NCBI GenBank assembly: GCA_934725985.1
Contig: CAKVCX010000001.1
Span: 682,001 to 746,000, forward strand
Direction: 5' to 3'
DNA: 64,000 nucleotides
Source: an uncultured Bacilli bacterium
GTDB lineage: Bacteria; Bacillota_I; Bacilli_A; RFN20; CAG-826
Each line of letters begins with the position of its first letter. Positions within the stretch are counted from its first letter, which is position 1. The translations under genes were made by a program, and so were the position numbers. The notes beneath the pieces were generated by a model. That model ran no database searches. It was not told the origin of the DNA and worked only from the letters and a program-made list of their open reading frames with translations. Shown piece by piece: positions 37,620 through 48,200 of the stretch.

Positions 37620-38669
37620 ATGAGTGACGAAGAAATCAAAGTCGAAGAAACTTCTGAAGAAGAAGTTGCCCCAACCCCAGTCGAAGAGAATGTCATGGCT
37701 CAAGTCATGCACGATCCAAACGCCCCAATTTTGACCATGAAGAAATGCCTTGAAGCAGGCGTTCACTTCGGTCATCAAACTAGAAGATGGAACCCAAAGA
37801 TGGGCAAATTCATCTATGGTGCAAGAAATGGTATCTACATCATTGACCTTGCTAAAACCGTTGAAAGAGTCAACGCTTCTTATAAAGCCTTGAAGACCAT
37901 TGTTGAAGGCGGCGGAAAGGTTTTATTTGTTGGAACAAAACCGCAATCTCAACAAATCGTTATTGATGAAGCCGTTCGTTCTGGTTCGTTCTATATCACC
38001 AATCGTTGGTTAGGTGGAACTCTCACTAACTTCCGTACCATTCAATCCCGTATCAAAAGATTAAGGGAACTTGAAACCTCTATGGAAGATGGTTCCATGG
38101 AAAAACTCCCAAAGAAAGAAGTTGCCTTATTAAAGAAAGAATGCGCCAAACTTCAAAAGAATCTTGAAGGCATTAAGGAAATGAGAAAGCTTCCTAATGC
38201 TATCGTCTTAGTAGATCCTACCATTGAACACAATGCTGTATTAGAAGCCCACAAATTAAATATCCCAGTATTCGCCATTTGCGATACTTCAGATGACCCG
38301 GATACCGTTGATTTCCCAATCCCATCCAATAATGATGCCACTAGCGCCATTAAACTTATAATCGGTGTTATGGCTGATGCTGTTGTCGAAGCTCGTACAA
38401 ATGGTGGATTAACCGAAATCGCCTATACAGTTGATGAAGGCGAAGAAGCTACCATGGCTGATGCTATCCGCGTTGCCGATGTAGCCGCCGAACAACACCG
38501 TGCTGCCATTAGAGCCGCTAGAAAGGCTAGAGAAGAACGCTTTGCTAAGATGCAAGCCGAACGTCAAGCTCGTTTTGCGGCTAAAAAAGGCGAAGCTGCT
38601 AAAAAAGGCGAAGAAAAGACCGCTGATAAGAAAGACGAAAAAGAAACCGATAAAAAAGAAGGAGAATAA
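37620..38669 (+). CDS. rpsB: 30S ribosomal protein S2 with both termini extended
   Basis: S2 binds the 30S platform and anchors S1. The core is unmistakable: LEAGVHFGHQTRRWNPKMGKF, IYIIDLAKTVE, LFVGTKPQSQ, NRWLGGTLTNF, AIFAICDTSDDPD-like and IPSNNDA. The usual protein is about 240-255 residues. This one has 349, with an acidic N-terminal extension of about 38 residues and a C-terminal tail rich in Ala, Lys and Glu (about 60 residues). ATG 37620 follows GGAGGT; ATG 37605, with AGGGAGG, would add five residues. It is cotranscribed with tsf. Confidence 0.96.
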   Translation: MSDEEIKVEETSEEEVAPTPVEENVMAQVMHDPNAPILTMKKCLEAGVHFGHQTRRWNPKMGKFIYGARNGIYIIDLAKTVERVNASYKALKTIVEGGGKVLFVGTKPQSQQIVIDEAVRSGSFYITNRWLGGTLTNFRTIQSRIKRLRELETSMEDGSMEKLPKKEVALLKKECAKLQKNLEGIKEMRKLPNAIVLVDPTIEHNAVLEAHKLNIPVFAICDTSDDPDTVDFPIPSNNDATSAIKLIIGVMADAVVEARTNGGLTEIAYTVDEGEEATMADAIRVADVAAEQHRAAIRAARKAREERFAKMQAERQARFAAKKGEAAKKGEEKTADKKDEKETDKKEGE

Positions 38670-38671
38670 AA

Positions 38672-39514
38672 ATGGCTGTTACCATTGATCAAATTAAAGC
38701 TCTTCGCGATCGTACCGGTGCCGGTATCATGGATTGCAAAAAGGCACTTCTTGAAGTTGATGGAGACATTGAAAAAGCTATCGATGTCCTTCGTGAAAAA
38801 GGCATCGCCAAAGCCGCTTCTAAAGCAGGCAGAGTTGCTGCTGAAGGTTTAACAAATATAAAAATTTGCGAAAAATGCCATAAAGCCGCCATTGTTGAAG
38901 TCAACTGCGAAACTGACTTCGTTTCTTCTTCCGAGAAGTTCCATGATCTTGTCGATAAAGTTACCCAAGTAATCCTTGAAAAGAATCCAACTAGCATTGA
39001 AGAAGCTAGCGAACTTACAAAAGATTTGTTTGCTGAAGCTACCATTGCCATGGGTGAAAAGTTTGTTTTACGTCGTTTTGAGGTTTTGACTGCCTCTGAA
39101 GGACAAGCCTTTGGGCATTATAGCCATGGGCAAGGCAAGATTTCTGCCTTGGTATTGTTATCCAAGGATTGCAAAGATTTGAATAAGGCCTTTGCAATGA
39201 ATGTTGTTTCTGCTAACCCTTCCTATTTATCCATCGAAGATGTTCCGGCTGATGTAGTTGCAAGAGAAACTGAAATTGCAAAAAACGAAGTGGCTACCGA
39301 TGAAAAGTTAGCCAATAAGCCAGAACAAGTCAAAGCCAATATCGTTAAGAATAAAGTTGCTAAGGTTTTATCCGCTTCTTGTTTGCTCGAACAACCATTT
39401 GTCTATGATGATACAAAGACAGTTGCTCAGGTTTTAAAAGAAAACGGTGTTTCCATTGTTAAATTCTTCATCTATCACGTTGGTGAAGGAATTGAAAAGA
39501 AAACCGAAGAATAA
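38672..39514 (+). CDS. tsf: Elongation factor Ts
   Basis: EF-Ts recycles EF-Tu by nucleotide exchange. The 280-residue protein has the N-terminal UBA-like domain (IDQIKALRDRTGAGIMDCKKAL), VEVNCETDFVS and the EF-Tu contact region, plus a C-terminal QPFVYDDTKTVAQ and VKFFIYHVGEG. A CxxC (KICEKC) lies near residue 65. It starts 2 nt after rpsB with a GAAGGAG Shine-Dalgarno, the universal rpsB-tsf pair. A strong terminator follows. Confidence 0.97.
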   Translation: MAVTIDQIKALRDRTGAGIMDCKKALLEVDGDIEKAIDVLREKGIAKAASKAGRVAAEGLTNIKICEKCHKAAIVEVNCETDFVSSSEKFHDLVDKVTQVILEKNPTSIEEASELTKDLFAEATIAMGEKFVLRRFEVLTASEGQAFGHYSHGQGKISALVLLSKDCKDLNKAFAMNVVSANPSYLSIEDVPADVVARETEIAKNEVATDEKLANKPEQVKANIVKNKVAKVLSASCLLEQPFVYDDTKTVAQVLKENGVSIVKFFIYHVGEGIEKKTEE

Positions 39515-39524
39515 TTATCGATTT

Positions 39525-39554
39525 AGGCCGTGCCGTCATTGACACGGCCTTTTT
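39525..39554 (+). terminator. Rho-independent terminator after tsf
   Basis: AGGCCGTG / CACGGCCT encloses a loop with a small inner GTC/GAC stem and is followed by five T. Confidence 0.93.
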
Positions 39555-39581
39555 CTATATACATTTACTCTTTTATACCTA

Positions 39582-39587
39582 TATAAT
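39582..39587 (+). promoter_or_regulatory. -10 box of pyrH, leaderless spacing to first ATG
   Basis: A perfect TATAAT ends 7 nt before ATG 39595. GGAG at 39597-39600, inside the first codons, could instead serve ATG 39607. TATACA at 39558-39563 is a possible -35 (18-nt spacer). Confidence 0.6.
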
Positions 39588-39594
39588 TGCCTTA

Positions 39595-40329
39595 ATGGAG
39601 AAAATAATGAACAGTATTTATAAACGCGTAATAATTAAGTTATCCGGTGAAAGTCTTTCAGATTCTAAGAACTCCCTTATTTATGATTCCAATAAATTAA
39701 AAAACGTTGCATCGGTGATAAAAGAAATCGTATCAACGGGTACTCAAGTTGGTATTGTAGTGGGAGCTGGCAATATTTGGAGAGGACGTCTTGCCGAAAA
39801 AATCGGGATTGATCACTCTACTGCCGATTATATGGGAATGCTTGGCACTATCATGAATGCTTTGGCCATTCAAAGCGCTATAGAAGATAATGGCGTTGCT
39901 TGTAGAGTCATGTCTTCTATCAATGTTCCTCAAGTTTGTGAGCCTTATATTAGAAGAAAGGCCATGACTTATTTAGATAAAGGAATCGTCACTATCTTTG
40001 CCGGTGGAACAGGTAATCCATATTTTACAACCGATACAACCTCAACCTTAAGGGCGTTAGAAGTCGAAGCCGATGCTATCTTAATGGCCAAAAATGGCGT
40101 TGACGGGGTTTATGATTCAGATCCAAGAAAAAACAAAGATGTCCATTTAATTAAAAAACTTGCTTTCCATGAAGTAGTGGAAAAACAGCTCCAAGTCATG
40201 GATTTGACTGCTGTGGCAATGTTAGAAAATACCGATGTTATTATTAGGGTTTTCAATATGGATGATACCTCTTCGTTTATGAAAGTATTAACAGGCGAAG
40301 ATATAGGTACGACAATTTCTAGAGAATAG
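39595..40329 (+). CDS. pyrH: UMP kinase
   Basis: PyrH phosphorylates UMP to UDP. The 244-residue amino-acid-kinase-fold protein has YKRVIIKLSGESL, VVGAGNIWRGR, DYMGMLGTIMNALAIQ, FAGGTGNPYFTTDT, AILMAKNGVDGVYDSDPR and VMDLTAVAMLENT. Two starts are possible: ATG 39595, placed for a leaderless mRNA, and ATG 39607, placed for the GGAG Shine-Dalgarno and closer to typical family N-termini. The gene sits after tsf as in B. subtilis but has its own promoter behind a terminator. Confidence 0.96.
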   Translation: MEKIMNSIYKRVIIKLSGESLSDSKNSLIYDSNKLKNVASVIKEIVSTGTQVGIVVGAGNIWRGRLAEKIGIDHSTADYMGMLGTIMNALAIQSAIEDNGVACRVMSSINVPQVCEPYIRRKAMTYLDKGIVTIFAGGTGNPYFTTDTTSTLRALEVEADAILMAKNGVDGVYDSDPRKNKDVHLIKKLAFHEVVEKQLQVMDLTAVAMLENTDVIIRVFNMDDTSSFMKVLTGEDIGTTISRE

Positions 40330-40357
40330 TATAAAATAGTAAACAAGAGGTTATTTT

Positions 40358-40903
40358 ATGGACGCATACACTTTAGAAGCTAGCGAAAAAATGAATAAGA
40401 GCTTGGACTCTCTTTCCCTAGGCTTATCAAAATTAAGATCCGGAAGAGCCAATCCTTCCATGCTCAATGGAGTCAAATGTGATTATTATGGAGAAAAAAT
40501 GGACATTACTTCCCTCTGCTCCATTTCTATGCCCGAGCCAAGGCAACTCTATGTTAAGCCTTATTCAAGAGAAGATTTAAAAGCAGTTGCCTCTGGCATT
40601 GCTTCTGCTAATTTAGGAATAAATCCTCAAATTGAAGCCGATGGAATTAGAATTGTTGTTCCTCCATTGACCGAGGATATTCGTAAAGACATTGCAAAAA
40701 AAGCTAAAACCATGGGCGATGAGGCTAAAGTCTCTATTCGTAATATTAGACGTGATTATCTTTCTTTATTAAAAGAAGATGATTCGATGTCTGATGATTA
40801 TAAAGATAGAGTTGAGGAAGAAATCCAAAAAGAAGTAGAATCATTTAATAAGAAGATTGATGAAATTATTGCTAATAAAACAAAGGAAATAATGACAATT
40901 TAA
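40358..40903 (+). CDS. frr: Ribosome recycling factor
   Basis: RRF splits post-termination ribosomes with EF-G. The 181-residue protein shows LRSGRANPSMLNGVKCDYYG, ISMPEPRQLYVKPYS, IRIVVPPLTEDIRKDIAKKAK and VSIRNIRRD, covering the three-helix bundle and the beta domain. AAGAGG lies 7 nt before the ATG. It follows pyrH by 28 nt and ends at a terminator. Confidence 0.97.
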   Translation: MDAYTLEASEKMNKSLDSLSLGLSKLRSGRANPSMLNGVKCDYYGEKMDITSLCSISMPEPRQLYVKPYSREDLKAVASGIASANLGINPQIEADGIRIVVPPLTEDIRKDIAKKAKTMGDEAKVSIRNIRRDYLSLLKEDDSMSDDYKDRVEEEIQKEVESFNKKIDEIIANKTKEIMTI

Positions 40904-40923
40904 TTATTTAAGATAGTTTCTTT

Positions 40924-40946
40924 TCCCTCTTTTAGAGGGATTTTTT
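40924..40946 (+). terminator. Rho-independent terminator after frr
   Basis: TCCCTCT / AGAGGGA with a 3-nt loop is followed by six T. Confidence 0.93.
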
Positions 40947-40989
40947 ATTCTTTAATTATTTCTAATGCTTAATAAACATTCTTAAGGTT

Positions 40990-40995
40990 TATAAT
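40990..40995 (+). promoter_or_regulatory. -10 box of uppS, leaderless spacing
   Basis: A perfect TATAAT ends 7 nt before ATG 41003. The upstream ATG at 40997 would fall before the predicted transcription start, so 41003 is preferred. Confidence 0.6.
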
Positions 40996-41002
40996 TATGA
41001 AG

Positions 41003-41740
41003 ATGAACAAGAACGTTAATGATTTTAAATTAGAAAAACCCTTACAGCATGTTGCTTTTATTATGGATGGAAACGGCAGATGGGCCAAACTTAGAGGCCT
41101 TGCACGCCATTATGGCCACCATGAGGCTTGTAAAAGAATAATCGAAATATTCGATGCCTGCTTACAGCAAAACATTAAGGTCATGTCTTTTTATGCTTTT
41201 TCAACCGAAAATTGGAATAGACCGCAAGAAGAGATAGATCATTTAATGGATTATTTGGAAGAATTTTTTATAAAAGAAATCGATTATATCGATTCTAAAA
41301 ATACGAGAATTATGGTTTCTGGCGATTTATCTAGAATTAGAGAAAAAACTAGAAAAATATGTTACCAAGCTATAGAAAGAACAAAAAATAACGACTCTTT
41401 TACTATCAACATTTGCCTAAATTATGGCGGAAGGGATGAAATAGTTAGGGCATGTAGGCAAATCGCTTCAGACTATAAAGAAAATAAAATTGCTTTAGAG
41501 GAAATTAATGAAAAATCTTTTTCTTCTTATTTGTATACATCCTCGTTGCCTGATGTGGATTTAATGATTAGGACTTCAGGGGAAGAGAGATTATCTAATT
41601 TTCTCCTTTATCAAAATGCTTATGCTGAATTTGTTTTTACGGATGTAAAATGGCCTGATTTTCACAAAAAGGATTTTTATGATTGCTTAATTGAATTTCA
41701 AAATCGTTCTAGACGTTTTGGGGGTTTAAAAAATGAATAG
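41003..41740 (+). CDS. uppS: Undecaprenyl diphosphate synthase
   Basis: UppS adds eight isopentenyl units to farnesyl diphosphate to make the C55 carrier lipid for envelope glycans. The 245-residue cis-prenyltransferase has VAFIMDGNGRWAKLRGLARHYGH, FYAFSTENWNRPQEE, NICLNYGGRDEI and DLMIRTSGEERLSNFLLYQ. Its presence with dxr implies isoprenoid and probably cell-wall synthesis. The 3' end overlaps cdsA by 8 nt. No Shine-Dalgarno precedes either candidate ATG. Confidence 0.96.
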   Translation: MNKNVNDFKLEKPLQHVAFIMDGNGRWAKLRGLARHYGHHEACKRIIEIFDACLQQNIKVMSFYAFSTENWNRPQEEIDHLMDYLEEFFIKEIDYIDSKNTRIMVSGDLSRIREKTRKICYQAIERTKNNDSFTINICLNYGGRDEIVRACRQIASDYKENKIALEEINEKSFSSYLYTSSLPDVDLMIRTSGEERLSNFLLYQNAYAEFVFTDVKWPDFHKKDFYDCLIEFQNRSRRFGGLKNE

Positions 41741-42758
41741 ACAAATCAATACATTGGATGAGAAAAAGAAAGCATCTTTGCTTAGTAGAGTTGTAGTGGC
41801 TTTTATTTTGATTTCCTTGGCTGTTCCTTGCATAGTCTTGGGCGGATATTTTTATTTTGCTTTTATTGCTTTCTTTTTTCTGCTCGCCATATTTGAAATG
41901 ATCCATGCAACCGGGAAAAGATATTCATGGTATGTCTATTTATTGACATACGTAGTCGATATTTCTTATTTTATTTGGTTTGTAATTAAGGGCAATGTTG
42001 CTTCTTATTTAGAATTTAAAGCAGGGAATTTGACTACTTGGTCGTTTTCTTTGGAACCAGAATTTTTACAGTTAAGCGTATCTATTTACATGATAATCTT
42101 CTCTTTCTTTTCTTATTGCTTGATTGGAATATTTCATAAAGAGTTCGACTTAAATGACATTATGTATTTATTTGGAATGTCATTATTTTTAGGGATAGGA
42201 TTCCAGTCTTTGCTTTTTATTCGTTATTATCCTTTCTCTTCTTTTTTAAAGGTGGGAATTGATGTTTCTAATCCATATTTTAAATACTGGGGTTCGGCTA
42301 TCTTATTCCTTTTTGTTGGTTTTACGACAATTATGAATGATACATGGGCTTATTTTGTTGGAATATTTTTTGGCAAGCATCACATGAATGAAAGAGTTTC
42401 CCCAAATAAAACCTGGGAAGGATTTTATGGAGGGTGGATATTGGGTGCTTTAAGTGGGTTTGTTTTAGCTTTGCTTTGCGATTATTTCGGTTATCCTATT
42501 TTGCCTTCGATTTGTATTTTTGGTTATTCGCATTCTTGGTGGTGGGTAGTTTTGCTTTCTTTAACAATCCCATTGATCGCGAATTTGGGGGATTTTGCTT
42601 TTTCCTTGATAAAGCGTCATTTCGGCTTTAAAGATTATGGGACAATATTTAAGGCTCACGGAGGAGTTTTGGATAGAGCTGATTCTTTGACATTCACCTT
42701 TATTTTTACTTCCTTTGTCGTTATTTTTATTTCTAATGGATGGAACTTATTCGCATGA
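41733..42758 (+). CDS. cdsA: Phosphatidate cytidylyltransferase
   Basis: CdsA makes CDP-diacylglycerol for phospholipid synthesis. The 341-residue protein has about eight hydrophobic segments and the C-terminal family signature: SPNKTWEGFYGG and, later, GFKDYGTIFKAHGGVLDRADSL. It is longer than the usual 260-280 because of extra residues in the first half (about residues 60-140). It overlaps uppS (8 nt) and dxr (4 nt), so the uppS-cdsA-dxr-rseP-polC run is one operon. Confidence 0.95.
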   Translation: MNRQINTLDEKKKASLLSRVVVAFILISLAVPCIVLGGYFYFAFIAFFFLLAIFEMIHATGKRYSWYVYLLTYVVDISYFIWFVIKGNVASYLEFKAGNLTTWSFSLEPEFLQLSVSIYMIIFSFFSYCLIGIFHKEFDLNDIMYLFGMSLFLGIGFQSLLFIRYYPFSSFLKVGIDVSNPYFKYWGSAILFLFVGFTTIMNDTWAYFVGIFFGKHHMNERVSPNKTWEGFYGGWILGALSGFVLALLCDYFGYPILPSICIFGYSHSWWWVVLLSLTIPLIANLGDFAFSLIKRHFGFKDYGTIFKAHGGVLDRADSLTFTFIFTSFVVIFISNGWNLFA

Positions 42759-43909
42759 GAAACATATTGCTTTTAGGCGCCTCCGGTTCGATAGGGTCAC
42801 AAACATTAGATATAATTTTAAATAATCCCGATAGATTTACCCTAAAAGGCATTTCCATTGGACATCAAGTGAACAAACTTCCTTTGATTGTAGATAAATT
42901 CCCTTCTCTTTCTTATGTTTGCCTTCAAGAAGAAAAAGACTATTTAAAGCAAAAAGAGCTATACCCAAAGATAAAGTTTTATTTTGGAGACGAAGGCCTT
43001 CTTTTAATTATTAAAGAATGTCTTTGCGATATGGTGGTAAATGCTTTGGTTGGCTTTGCCGGGCTTTTTCCTTCTATTGTTGCTTTAAAAGAAAATAAAA
43101 TTCTTTGTCTTGCTAATAAAGAATCGCTAGTAGTAGGTGGAAAATTTGTTTTCGATGAACTATTGAAAGGAAATGGTAAATTATATCCAATAGATTCAGA
43201 ACATGTAGCCATAGCAAAACTTCTTTCTTGCGTTAAAAAAGAAGATGTTAAAAACATTTGGATTACTGCCTCTGGTGGACCTTTTAGAAATAAAAGTAGA
43301 GAAGAATTGACTAATGTCACCCCAAGCGAGGCTTTAAATCACCCTACCTGGCATATGGGAGCAAAAATTAGTATTGATTCTGCGACGATGATGAATAAAG
43401 GATTCGAAGTTATCGAAGCCAAGTGGCTATACGATTTCTCTTTAAGCAACATTAAAGTAATTTTACATGATGAATCAAAAGTTCATTCCTTGCTTGAGCT
43501 AAAAGATGGGTCTTTTATCGCCGATGTTTCTAATCCCGACATGCACGGGCCTATCGAATATGCTTTGTTTGAAAGTGATGTTGAATTTAAACCTACACAT
43601 GTAGCTAAAATCGAAGATTTGCCGTCTTGCCACTTTCATAAATTTAACCCTTCTAGATTTATAGCAGTCGGTATATGTCTAGAAGCTTTTAAAAGAGGAG
43701 GCACAGCTACTGCCATTTTAAATGGGGCAAATGAAGAAGCGGTATATTCTTTCTTGGATAATAAAATTGGTTTTCTAGAAATCGAAGACGTTGTATCCTT
43801 AGCCTTGTCTTCGCTAAAGATTATCGATAACCCTTCTTTGGACGAAGTAAAGTTAGCTGATAGATTATCTAGACAATTTGTCAAAGATTACGTTAGGAGG
43901 AGGAAATAA
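42755..43909 (+). CDS. dxr: 1-deoxy-D-xylulose-5-phosphate reductoisomerase
   Basis: Dxr (IspC) commits carbon to the MEP isoprenoid pathway. The 384-residue protein has the NADPH motif LLLGASGSIGSQTLDI, LANKESLVVGG, ASGGPFRNKSREEL, NHPTWHMGAKISIDSATMMNKG with the metal-binding region, and the C-terminal NGANEEAV. ATG 42755 overlaps the cdsA stop; the in-frame extension to 42740 is inside cdsA. Its stop overlaps rseP by 1 nt (TAATG). Confidence 0.97.
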   Translation: MRNILLLGASGSIGSQTLDIILNNPDRFTLKGISIGHQVNKLPLIVDKFPSLSYVCLQEEKDYLKQKELYPKIKFYFGDEGLLLIIKECLCDMVVNALVGFAGLFPSIVALKENKILCLANKESLVVGGKFVFDELLKGNGKLYPIDSEHVAIAKLLSCVKKEDVKNIWITASGGPFRNKSREELTNVTPSEALNHPTWHMGAKISIDSATMMNKGFEVIEAKWLYDFSLSNIKVILHDESKVHSLLELKDGSFIADVSNPDMHGPIEYALFESDVEFKPTHVAKIEDLPSCHFHKFNPSRFIAVGICLEAFKRGGTATAILNGANEEAVYSFLDNKIGFLEIEDVVSLALSSLKIIDNPSLDEVKLADRLSRQFVKDYVRRRK

Positions 43910-45255
43910 TGGAACAGGCTTTGAATATATTTTTATCCATTCTTGAAATCATTGTCATTTTAGGTGTCTTGATTTCCGTTCATGAAGCGGGTCATTTAGG
44001 CATGGCGAAAGCTTTTAATGTTTATTGTTTTGAATATTCGATTGGGTTTGGGCCGGCTTTGCTTCATAAAAAAAGAAAGAAAGGAGAGACCTATTTTTCT
44101 ATTAGGGCTATCCCGTTAGGTGGATATTGTTCGATGTATGGAGAACCTGGAGTTGTCCCGGAAGGCTTTGAAATACCTCCTGAAAATCGTTCATTAGAAA
44201 AAGTGGCCAAATGGAAAAAGGCTTTGGTTTTAGTTGCGGGGGTTACGCTTAATTTTATTCTTGGTTTGATTTTAATTTTTGTATCCGATATAGCTTTTCC
44301 TCATTATTATTTTGCTTATGGTGGGGAGCTTTCTTCTAATTCAAATATTACGGCTTTATTTGCCCCAACTACTTTTTCTAACGAGGTAAGCTCTTATATA
44401 GATAATAATAAAAAAGAAGAATACCAAGCTTCCGATTATTATTTATATTTTCCTGCTTCTTTAAATTCTAATCAAACAATCATTGTTTCTACAAATGCAA
44501 AAATAGATAACGTATCCGAGAATTATGTAGTTACCTATTATCCTTCTACCTTATTAGAAGATCATGATTTATCTTCTTCTTTAAAATTCTATCCTGCATC
44601 AAAAGAAGAACCTTCTTCGGAATTAAAAAATCTTGGCATAAATTATTTGCCCGATTTATCTATTGGGGCTTTTGATTTTTCCAATTCACCCGATGGCACT
44701 AGAGTTAGTTTATCGCTTTATTTTGCTCCAGTGAGCAAAATAGATGACAAATCGGTTTTAAATAATGACGCTTGCTTAGAATATAATTTGAATTTGGAAG
44801 TAAAAAATAAGGTTCTTTCTCCTTCTAACAATAGCATTAAGAAAATTGAAAATTGGCTCGGGTGGAATAAGGCCTGGAGCAAGTGGGCAAATGATGTTCC
44901 GACTGCTTGTGGAGCAGTCGTTCAGGGCTTTGCTTCTTTATTTACAAAAGAAGGCTTAAAAAATGTATCCGGCATCGTCGGCATGACTGCTGCATTGCCA
45001 TCGCTTCAAGCAAGTGGTGGTGCCGCTAATATTTTCTTCTTTGCCGGACTAATTTCCATTAATTTAGCTTTCTTTAATCTTTTGCCATTCCCGGCTTTGG
45101 ATGGTTGGGCATTACTAGTCACCGCAATTGAAGGGATAAGCAAGAAAAAAGTTCCTGCCAAAGTTCAATCAATCATGTCTATTTTAGGGATGGTCTTATT
45201 ATTTGGACTTATGATTGCTGTTACAATAAAAGACATCGTGTCGCTAGTTATTTGA
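43909..45255 (+). CDS. rseP: Site-2 membrane metalloprotease RseP/RasP
   Basis: This intramembrane zinc protease cleaves anti-sigma factors and signal-peptide remnants. HExxH is in VHEAGHLGMAKA on the first membrane helix and the third ligand motif is NLLPFPALDGW near the C-terminus; FSIRAIPLGGYCSMYGE is also typical. The 448-residue middle region lacks a readable PDZ sequence and is rich in Ser and Asn. An AGGAGG Shine-Dalgarno precedes the ATG. proS, which follows rasP in B. subtilis, is missing; polC comes next. Confidence 0.94.
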   Translation: MEQALNIFLSILEIIVILGVLISVHEAGHLGMAKAFNVYCFEYSIGFGPALLHKKRKKGETYFSIRAIPLGGYCSMYGEPGVVPEGFEIPPENRSLEKVAKWKKALVLVAGVTLNFILGLILIFVSDIAFPHYYFAYGGELSSNSNITALFAPTTFSNEVSSYIDNNKKEEYQASDYYLYFPASLNSNQTIIVSTNAKIDNVSENYVVTYYPSTLLEDHDLSSSLKFYPASKEEPSSELKNLGINYLPDLSIGAFDFSNSPDGTRVSLSLYFAPVSKIDDKSVLNNDACLEYNLNLEVKNKVLSPSNNSIKKIENWLGWNKAWSKWANDVPTACGAVVQGFASLFTKEGLKNVSGIVGMTAALPSLQASGGAANIFFFAGLISINLAFFNLLPFPALDGWALLVTAIEGISKKKVPAKVQSIMSILGMVLLFGLMIAVTIKDIVSLVI

Positions 45256-45264
45256 GGTTAGTAT

Positions 45265-48200
45265 ATGCAAAAAAAGATGATCCGTTTCTTAAATTCCATT
45301 GGTCTTTCCGAAGACATTGATCTTTTCGATATGGATTTTTCTTTTGTCAGCATGAACCCATATGATAAAAAACAAGTGGATATGGCTATTGAGAAACGTA
45401 CTCCATGGAACTATGAACTTCTTGATAAGTTTATTTCTGCTCTTAATAACGTTTCTTATCCCTATACAATTAGGTTTTCTTATGAATTAATGCCTTCAAA
45501 AGAAGACCTTATGGATTTATTTAATTCTTATTTTCTTTCTCATTTTTTTGCTAAGCCTTCTTTTGCAATTGATTTTGATGAAAGCACTTCTTCCATTCTT
45601 CTTTGTTTTTCTTCGGAGCAAGAAAAAGAGAGTCATAAGAGCCTTTTAAAAGATTTTTCTTCATTGTTAAAATTCTTAAATTACTCTTTTTCTATCAAAG
45701 AAGTAGTTAAGAATAATGTAACGCCCCCCTTAAATGAAAATAATATTCAACTATCAGAAGATAATAATGAAGTAAAGCTAGACGAGAATAAAAAGAGTCA
45801 AATTTCCATTCAAGAGCAAATTCAATCTGATAGGGAAAAATCTAAACAAAGTGGCGAGGCGGAACTTCTAAAAGAGATGGAAAGAAACCTTGCTTTAATG
45901 AAAGAACAAAGAAATAGAAAAAGGGTATGGTCTGTCGGAGACTATCATCCTTATGATTCTATTGACGATCTATTTAGGGCACCTTTATCAAACGTTGATT
46001 TTGTTGGTACTGTTTTTGAAGCCGAAAGCAAACTAAGCAAAAATGGAAAGATGCGTGCCACTTTATCTATTTTTGATTCCAACAATGCGATTAATGTTAG
46101 GGCTTTTGAAGGAAAAAGAATTTCTAGCGAGGACATAACTTGGTTTGGGAATAAAAGCCTGTGGACTAGAGTTAGAGTTAGAGGCGCCTTAGATACCGAC
46201 AAATTCACGGGACAAAGAATTGTCGTTGCCCATTATTTAGATAAATTACCTCCTGAAGAATTAAGAAAAGATAATGCCAAGGAAAAAAGAGTCGAGCTAC
46301 ATTTGCATACCACCATGTCCAATATGGACGCCGTTTGTACGATGGATAAATATTGTGCAGTTGCCAAAAACATGGGTATGGATGCCATAGCGGTTACAGA
46401 TCATGGCGTTGTACAGGCATTCCCTAGCGCCCAAGCCGCAGGGAAGAAATATGATATGAAAATAATTTATGGGTCTGAGCTTTATATGTTCGACCTAAAA
46501 CAAAAATATATTTTCAATCCAGCCCCAATCCCTTTAAAAAAAGCCCGTTATTGCGTATTTGATACAGAAACAACTGGTTTATCTTCTCGTTATGATAGGA
46601 TTATTGAATTTGGCGGTATTTTAGTAGAAAACGGTCAAGTTGTTGGGAGATTAAATCAATATATAAACCCGGAGATGCATATCCCTGAGGAATCTAGCAA
46701 AGTCAACCATATTACCGATGAAATGGTCAAGGACAAACCGACTATAAAAGAAGTTTTGCCAAAAATATTAGAATTTTTTGGCGATAACATTTTAGTTGCC
46801 CATAATGCTTCATTTGACGTTGGCTTTATTAATGCTGCCTTAGAAAGAAATGGTATGCCTCCTATAAAAAATCCAATTATCGATACTATTCCTATCTCCC
46901 ATTATTTATTTCCTGAAGCAGGTAGGCATACCGAAGGGGCAATGTTAAAGAATTTAGGCTTAAGAGTCTATAACGAAGAGGAAGCTCACGAAGCCGTTTA
47001 TGATGCGACTGCTTTAAATGAAGGTTGGCAAGAAATTATTTTAAGATTAGATAAAGAACATCCTGGCATAACTCATGAGGACTTAGATTCATTGGCAATT
47101 ACAATGCCTCTAGAGAGTGAAAAAGATACCCCAGATTATGAAAAAAAGAAATTAAATTTCTCTTCTTTTATAAGGCATTTGCGGTCATATCATTGCATCG
47201 TACTTGCGAAAAATCAGCAAGGAATGAAAGATCTTTATAAAATAATAACCGAAGGGCATGTAACATATTTTTCTGGTATCCCTAAAACCCCAAGAGACTT
47301 AATTTCTAAATATAGGGAAAACTTATTGGTTGGCTCTTCTTGCTTTAATGGAGAAATTTTCGAGATTGCCTCGACTAAAAATCTTGATGTTTTAGCAAAG
47401 GCCATGGAATTTTATGACTATATAGAAATTCAGCCTATTGAAAATTATTCCTATCTGTTAGACATGGGCAGCGTTGCTTCCAAAGAATATTTGATTCGAT
47501 TACTTAAAGATATAATTACGGCGGCAAAAATGGCCAATAAGCCTGTTGTGGCAACTGGTGATTGTCATTATCTAAATAAAGAAGATAAAATTCTAAGAGA
47601 TATATATATTTACGCAAAAGCAATCGGCAAAGGAAATCATCCATTAAACCCACCCGCTAGATCTAGTAAGGCCCTTTTTGAAAACCCGGATCAGCATTTC
47701 CGCTCCACAGAAGAAATGTTAACTTCCTTTTCAAGTTGGCTAGGCGAAGAAGAAGCCAAAAAGATTGTCGTGACTAATTCAAGGATGATAGCTTCTAAAA
47801 TTGAAAAATGCATACCTGTCTCTGATGATTTGTTCCCACCGAATGAAAATTTGCCACATAGTGATTTAAAGATACGTGAACTTTGCGAATCTAATTTTGA
47901 AAAAAGATATTGTGGGAATAAAAACCCAGAAGTAATTAAGCGCATTGGGGAAGTTAAAGCCCGTTTAGATAAAGAATTAGACGGTATTATTGGCAATGGT
48001 TATGCGGTTACTTATTATATCGCTCATTGCTTAATCAAGATGGCTAATGATGAGCCTGAACATTATATAGTCGGTTCACGTGGCTCGGTTGGTTCTTCTT
48101 TTGCCGCTACAATGGCGGATATTACGGAAGTAAACGCTTTGCCGCCACATTATTTATGCCCACATTGCCATTACTTTGAATGGGCGGATGCAAAAAAATA

